Below, piece after piece: positions 5,988-9,368 of a stretch of 9,368 nt of DNA. Source of the stretch: Candidatus Nomurabacteria bacterium. Lineage in GTDB: Bacteria > Patescibacteriota > Saccharimonadia > Saccharimonadales > Saccharimonadaceae. The DNA is taken from NCBI GenBank assembly GCA_031278275.1, contig JAITKW010000001.1, forward strand, positions 1 through 9,368. The letters are read 5' to 3'. Positions within the stretch are counted from its first letter, which is position 1. The number at the start of each line of letters is the position of its first letter. A program made the position numbers and the translations under genes. Under the pieces are notes generated by a model. It was not told where the DNA came from, ran no database searches, and was given only the letters and a program-made list of their open reading frames with translations.

Positions 5988-6750
5988 CAATTTTTTCAAA
6001 AATGGTTTTTATTAGCGGCAGACGCAACAAATCTTTGGGCAAGGATTTGATGGCGGTCAGCCCCTCAGTGGTTTCGGTTGGCAAATGGCTGGGATTTTGC
6101 GCCAGCTTCATACCAAACTGGTAATTTCGGCTTTTTGGGGAGCCACAAGTCAAAATCAAATCGCCAATTCCACACGCCAAGTCAGCGGTTTCAGCTTGCC
6201 CGCCGAGTTCTGCGATGATTTTTTTCATTTCCGAAAGCGCCGTTTTGACGTATTCCATAAACTCTTGGCTGTTGGGTCTTAAGTTTCTAAAACCAGCTTC
6301 AATGGCGTAAATATTTTTCAAAGTTCCGCAAGCCATCACACCTCTGATGTCGTCAGTTAATTCAATTTCCAGCCAATCCGTTTGCAACAACTTTTGGCTC
6401 AACTGGTTGGTCGCCGTCAGGGTGGTCGATTTTTGTTGTCTTAATTCTTGAGCAAACGCTGGGCCAGAAAGTGCCGAAAATCGCCCGAAACTCTCAAAAA
6501 TATCTGGCAAAAGCAGGCCTTTAGTCGCCAAAATGAACGGCAAATGGCGAAATCTGGTCGGGAAGTTTAATGCAAAATCCGACACAAACTCGCTCGGAAT
6601 GGCAAGCACCACCGCTTCTGCGTCACTTAAGACCGTTTCAATCGCCCCGCCGTCAACCTTGTCAAAAAATCGCACAGTGTTTTGGTTTTTTTCAATAATT
6701 TCGCCCAACGCCGAGCCGTAAACCCCGCGACCAATAATCGCAACAACCAT
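5980..6750 (-). CDS. gpsA: Glycerol-3-phosphate dehydrogenase [NAD(P)+], compact form
   Basis: A 256-residue protein; typical GpsA has about 330. It reduces dihydroxyacetone phosphate to sn-glycerol-3-phosphate, the backbone of phospholipids. Visible motifs are the nucleotide-binding GRGVYGSALG (7-16), ATKG (75-78), GPAFAQE (96-102), the catalytic-lysine segment GTLKNIYAIEAG with K145, GIGDLILTC (194-202), SRNYQFG (207-213) and the final TEGLTA with LPLI. All family landmarks remain in order, so the shortening comes from loops and helices rather than a broken gene. The start codon shares one base with the upstream stop (TAATG), with GGAG at 6759-6756, so translation is coupled to the 157-residue protein upstream. 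Confidence 0.92.
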   Translation of the reverse strand: MVVAIIGRGVYGSALGEIIEKNQNTVRFFDKVDGGAIETVLSDAEAVVLAIPSEFVSDFALNFPTRFRHLPFILATKGLLLPDIFESFGRFSALSGPAFAQELRQQKSTTLTATNQLSQKLLQTDWLEIELTDDIRGVMACGTLKNIYAIEAGFRNLRPNSQEFMEYVKTALSEMKKIIAELGGQAETADLACGIGDLILTCGSPKSRNYQFGMKLAQNPSHLPTETTEGLTAIKSLPKDLLRLPLIKTIFEKIVI

Positions 6751-7223
6751 TATAGCTCCAACTGCGAACTACAATTATTGCTGGCGGTGGCTGCAGTCTG
6801 TGCGCTGATTTGGTAAGTGTCGTCCATCAAATTGGACTTGCCGACAGTTGCGGCTAATGTGTCCCAAGCGCAATCACAATAAGCTTTAGCGTTGACGTTG
6901 CGGTTAATCGTGGTATTATTCATCATGACTGAGGCCTGCGCCAAACAGCTTGACATATAATTAGCCTTTGCTTGTTGCAACTTTTCGTCTTCTTCGTTGC
7001 CCTTAATAACCATCGCTACTGGCACTATAATCGCTGTAAGCACCAACAATAAAGCGATTACCATCACGCCAATTTTCACTATTTTATTATGGTTTTTCGC
7101 CGTATTCGGAGGCGGAAACGCGCCCGGATTATTTGGAGTTATTGGTGCCGCCCATCGGCTGGGCGACATGCCCGCTTCTTGGTTTGGCATTCCAGTTGGC
7201 GGATTATTAGTATCGTCTTGCAT
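6750..7223 (-). CDS. Single-pass membrane protein with four-cysteine outer domain, unknown family
   Basis: A 157-residue protein that I do not recognise. Residues 1-47 are polar and rich in Pro, Asn and Gly (MPNQEAGMSPSRW, FPPPN), probably a disordered cytoplasmic tail. Residues about 48-73 form one hydrophobic membrane helix after HNKIVK. The rest should lie outside the membrane and holds C93, C116, C118 and C151 in a C-x22-C-x-C-x32-C pattern (YCDCAWDTL), suited to two disulfides or a small metal site. There is no lipobox and no N-terminal signal peptide; positive charges before the helix favour an inside N-terminus. AAGGAT (7239-7234) lies ten bases before the ATG, a slightly long spacing. 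Its stop overlaps the gpsA start by one base. Confidence 0.8.
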   Translation of the reverse strand: MQDDTNNPPTGMPNQEAGMSPSRWAAPITPNNPGAFPPPNTAKNHNKIVKIGVMVIALLLVLTAIIVPVAMVIKGNEEDEKLQQAKANYMSSCLAQASVMMNNTTINRNVNAKAYCDCAWDTLAATVGKSNLMDDTYQISAQTAATASNNCSSQLEL

Positions 7224-7254
7224 TTTGATGATTATCCTTATGTTATTTATTTTA

Positions 7255-7284
7255 AGTATATCACTTATTTATGTTAGTTAACAA
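7255..7284 (-). promoter_or_regulatory. Promoter of the 157-aa membrane protein and gpsA
   Basis: On the minus strand, TTGTTA (7284-7279), an 18-base spacer and TATACT (7260-7255) preceded by TGA form an extended -10 promoter. Transcription would start near 7248, about 25 bases before the ATG at 7223. The 60-base gap further upstream (7286-7345) is GC-rich and shows no other convincing signal. Confidence 0.65.
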
Positions 7285-7345
7285 CATCTGAATACGTAAT
7301 ATCCCGACATATAGGTTGGTTGCGGGGCGGCAAGCGGGCCTGCTT

Positions 7346-8191
7346 TTATCCTTTATATTTCGCAAATAAGTTTTTCAGTTGTCCGTCCAATCCGTGAATG
7401 TAACGCTCGGTGGTTTGGGCGTTAGAATGCCCCAACATTTGTTGCATCTCAAGCAGACTTGCGCCTTTTTTCTGAATGTCGGTGCCGAAAGAGTGCCGGA
7501 GCGCATGCGGATAAAAATCCATCAAACCCACCGCATAAAATGGCTTACGCATTTTAATTCTCAGCTCGTCAACGCTGTATTTACGACCTTGACGATTGAC
7601 CCAAAGTGCGTCTTTGATATTATTGTCTTTAATCCACCCCTGTAATTTGTGGTATGTTTCACGATTTAGATAAGCCTCTCTCAACTTGAGCCCCTTGCCC
7701 ACAAGCTTGATTTGCCGACCAGATAAATTATCCAGCCGCATATTGCGCAACTCGGAAATCCGAAGCCCCGCATCAAAACAAATCTTAATCAGTAGCCAAG
7801 AAAGCTTATCGGCATATTCCAGCGCTTTTTCAATTTGGCTAGCGCTATAAAACACTCGCCGTGCCGGCTCTTCCTTGAGTTTAGTAATCAAAGGCAATTT
7901 TATCGGCATATTTAGTCCCATTTCGCGATGGTAACGCAACATTGACATGACGTGCGCAATGCGCGTGTTGATAGTGCGCGATGACACGCCCTTTTCGGTC
8001 TGATATTTAACCCAACGATTAAAAGCGGTATTGTCCAAATCTTCAATATCATGGCATTTAGAACCGATTACAAAGTGAGCATAAGTGTGTCGCTTGCTAC
8101 TAATAGTCATCTCACTCATACGGCGTGTGTACGTGCAATAATCCATATACTCATCAATCTGAGCATCAATTGGTTTTTTGGCTTTATTCAT
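7346..8191 (-). CDS. Tyrosine recombinase, XerC/XerD type
   Basis: A 281-residue protein of normal Xer length. The N-terminal SAM-like core-binding domain covers about 8-100, and the catalytic domain about 112-281. All catalytic residues are present: R144 (AGLRISELR), K166 (GKG in the beta-hairpin), H229 and R232 (HALRHSFGT), H255 (MLGHSN) and the nucleophile Y264 (TTERYIHG). Xer recombinases cut and rejoin DNA at dif to resolve chromosome dimers; integrases of mobile elements share the fold. Length and lack of mobile-element neighbours favour a housekeeping Xer, but I cannot exclude an integrase. An in-frame ATG at 8287 lies upstream of the tRNA-His gene, and translation through that gene gives the well-known artefact VAQLVRAPDCGPGGREFKSR; the true start is 8191, 16 bases after the tRNA. 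Confidence 0.9.
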   Translation of the reverse strand: MNKAKKPIDAQIDEYMDYCTYTRRMSEMTISSKRHTYAHFVIGSKCHDIEDLDNTAFNRWVKYQTEKGVSSRTINTRIAHVMSMLRYHREMGLNMPIKLPLITKLKEEPARRVFYSASQIEKALEYADKLSWLLIKICFDAGLRISELRNMRLDNLSGRQIKLVGKGLKLREAYLNRETYHKLQGWIKDNNIKDALWVNRQGRKYSVDELRIKMRKPFYAVGLMDFYPHALRHSFGTDIQKKGASLLEMQQMLGHSNAQTTERYIHGLDGQLKNLFAKYKG

Positions 8192-8207
8192 GGCAATTTT
8201 CTTTTGA

Positions 8208-8285
8208 TGGGGTGAGTGACGAGACTTGAACTCGCGACCTCCTGGACCACAATCAGGAGCTCTGACCAACTGAGCTACACTCACC
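8208..8285 (-). tRNA. tRNA-His (anticodon GTG), CCA encoded
   Basis: A complete 78-base cloverleaf. It has the extra 5' G (G-1) paired with C73, which is diagnostic for tRNA-His, a full 7-bp acceptor stem, D arm GCTC/GAGC, and anticodon loop TTGTGGT with GTG at 8250-8248. The variable region is 5 bases, the T arm has TTCAAGT, and the 3' CCA is encoded at 8210-8208. The last pair of the anticodon stem is a mismatch (A31-C39). It lies between murA and the recombinase gene and is probably co-transcribed with the latter. Confidence 0.97.
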
Positions 8286-8310
8286 ATAAACTAAAAGCGT
8301 GGCTTTTGAT

Positions 8311-8339
8311 ATCATATCATAAAAGTTTGTTTTTGTCCC
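8311..8339 (-). promoter_or_regulatory. Probable promoter of tRNA-His and the recombinase
   Basis: On the minus strand, GGGACA (8339-8334), a 17-base spacer and TATGAT (8316-8311) preceded by TGA form a plausible extended -10 promoter. Transcription would start near 8304, about 19 bases before the tRNA 5' end. The -35 lies inside one copy of the tandem repeat described separately. Confidence 0.5.
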
Positions 8340-8378
8340 TATTTTAAGCGCTGTTTGTTTTTGTCCCTATTTCAAGCG
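8325..8378. repeat. Tandem 26-bp direct repeat at the 3' end of murA
   Basis: Two copies of a 26-base unit (8325-8350 and 8353-8378) differ at one base and are separated by CT, a 28-base period. The copy on the right covers the last codons and TGA stop of murA; the left copy lies in the intergenic region and supplies the predicted -35 (GGGACA in minus orientation) of the tRNA-His promoter. It most simply reflects a local tandem duplication. Confidence 0.9.
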
Positions 8379-9368
8379 TTGATTACGGTTTCAATGTCTG
8401 CCCCAAGTTCATTCAGTCGTTTCGTGAAATCGGCATAACCGCGATTGATGGCATAAATATTGCGCAAAATGGACTTTCCAGATGTCGCGAGCATTGCTAG
8501 CATAATCACCATCGCGGGGCGCAACGCCGGCGGGGTCATCATATCCGCACTGCGCCAATTGGTCGGGCCGTCCACAAACACGCGATGCGCGTCCAGCAAC
8601 TGAACTTTTGCGTTCAACCTAGACAATTCCGTGAAATAAATTGAACGATTTTCAAACACCCAATCATGGATCAAAGTGCGCCCCTCCGCCACCGCCGCAA
8701 TCACCACAAAAAACGGCAGATTGTCAACGTTCAGACCAGGATACGGCATGGGGTGTATCTTGTCAATCGGCGCAAACAACGTGGATTTGTGAATGGTCAA
8801 ATCCACCAATTTGGTCTTGCCGTTATTTGATAAATATTCGGTTGACAGTGAATAACTGAGGTTCATATTTTTCAAAAGTTCTAGTTCAATCGCCAAAAAC
8901 TCTATTGGCGCGCGCTTGATGGTAATTTCAGATTTTGTCACAATCCCCGCCGTCAAAAAACTCATTGCTTCAATCGGATCCTCGCTCGGACAATATTCAA
9001 TCCATTTGTTAATTTTCGGCTTGCCGTGCACCACCAAAGTCGTTGTGCCAACCCCGTCAATTCGTATCCCCAAACTTTGAAGATAAAAACAAACGTCTTG
9101 CACCATATAATTAGAGCTAGCATTGATGATGGTGGTTTTGCCACCCCAAAGGCTGGCGGCGATAATGGTGTTTTCGGTCGCCGTATCGCCACGCTCAATC
9201 AACACAATCCTCTTGTCGCCTTTTTCCGCCTTTTCAACGGTGGCGGAGTAAAACCCATCTTCACACCTAGCGTCAAGATGCAGCCCGAACGTTTGCAAAG
9301 CTTGGAGGTGCGGCTCAACCGTTCGTTCACCGAGCGAACAGCCACCAGCAAAAGGTAATTTGAACTTG
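8372..9368 (-). CDS. murA: UDP-N-acetylglucosamine 1-carboxyvinyltransferase (MurA), 5' part outside window
   Basis: The frame runs from the right edge (first full codon 9367-9365) to TGA 8374-8372, giving the last 331 residues of a protein that normally has about 420. MurA moves the enolpyruvyl group of PEP onto UDP-GlcNAc, the first committed step of peptidoglycan synthesis in the cytoplasm. The PEP-loop cysteine (9340-9338) is present in AGGCSLGERTVEPHL; AroA enzymes lack this, so MurA is preferred. Other active-site landmarks are Asp in NVDNLPF, Arg in FENRSIYFTELSRL, Arg in PPALRPAM and Arg in INRGYADF. The kept cysteine predicts fosfomycin sensitivity. A TTG at 9298 can mimic a start, but the family match continues through it to the edge, so it is internal. 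Confidence 0.93.
   Translation of the reverse strand, partial: KFKLPFAGGCSLGERTVEPHLQALQTFGLHLDARCEDGFYSATVEKAEKGDKRIVLIERGDTATENTIIAASLWGGKTTIINASSNYMVQDVCFYLQSLGIRIDGVGTTTLVVHGKPKINKWIEYCPSEDPIEAMSFLTAGIVTKSEITIKRAPIEFLAIELELLKNMNLSYSLSTEYLSNNGKTKLVDLTIHKSTLFAPIDKIHPMPYPGLNVDNLPFFVVIAAVAEGRTLIHDWVFENRSIYFTELSRLNAKVQLLDAHRVFVDGPTNWRSADMMTPPALRPAMVIMLAMLATSGKSILRNIYAINRGYADFTKRLNELGADIETVINA

Noticed and set aside
6746..6755. TATAAT-like box at the gpsA start
   Set aside because: It arises from the overlapping stop and start codons (CTATAATG); no TGN before it and no -35, and gpsA is already coupled to the upstream gene.
7268..7290. Imperfect palindrome around GTTAAC overlapping the -35 of the 157-aa gene, as an operator
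   Set aside because: Arms are only about five bases and AT-rich; no regulator gene is nearby and chance is likely.
7286..7345. GC-rich stretch after the recombinase gene as a terminator
   Set aside because: Only a weak interrupted stem can be drawn, and no U-run follows it on the minus strand.
7346..8285. Integrated element marked by tRNA-His plus recombinase
   Set aside because: No phage, plasmid or transfer genes and no second copy of the tRNA 3' end in the window; the neighbours are all housekeeping genes.
8293..8325. Small hairpins (AAAAGC/GCTTTT, and CTTTT/AAAAG) between murA and tRNA-His as terminator or attenuator
   Set aside because: Stems are only 5-6 bp and mostly A-T, and they overlap the predicted tRNA promoter; they may be chance.
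8325..8378. Tandem repeat as a CRISPR remnant
   Set aside because: Only two copies, a 2-base gap instead of a spacer, and one copy is part of murA coding sequence; no cas genes.

Overview
The window reads as chromosomal housekeeping DNA from a small-genome bacterium. Compact or short versions of standard proteins, very tight gene packing and three small membrane-protein genes of the DUF948/YtxH/DUF5665 kind suggest a Patescibacteria/CPR lineage, with Saccharibacteria (TM7) my best guess by family resemblance. No marker gene proves it. UGA is a normal stop (murA ends in TGA), so the UGA-to-glycine code of Gracilibacteria and Absconditabacteria is not supported.

Left part (1-1073, + strand): the last codons of an unrecognised gene and a strong intrinsic terminator. 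A good -35/-10 promoter then drives a three-gene operon of small membrane proteins (DUF948-like, YtxH-like, DUF5665-like). This operon runs head-on into nusA, with the two stop codons directly abutting.

Middle and right part (1074-9368, - strand), in transcription order from the right edge: murA (5' part outside the window), tRNA-His(GTG), a XerC/D-type tyrosine recombinase, a 157-aa single-pass membrane protein with four cysteines, gpsA (1-nt overlap, coupled), pnp, hpf, a CDP-alcohol phosphatidyltransferase with an apparent duplicated half-domain, and nusA. Themes are peptidoglycan precursor synthesis (MurA), glycerophospholipid synthesis (GpsA supplies glycerol-3-phosphate; the CDP-alcohol transferase may use it), RNA turnover and transcription control (PNPase, NusA), ribosome hibernation (HPF) and chromosome resolution (Xer).

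Most minus-strand units seem to have their own promoter, and all six that I can place carry an extended -10 (TGN followed by TATAAT or a close variant). Several control elements are visible: a 17-bp leader hairpin ending one base before the pnp Shine-Dalgarno, a terminator-like hairpin in the nusA leader, and an hpf promoter placed so that the message would be leaderless. I see no phage, defence, CRISPR or insertion-sequence genes. The most unusual items are the duplicated CDP-alcohol transferase, the pnp and nusA leaders, the leaderless hpf arrangement and a 26-bp tandem repeat covering the murA stop codon.
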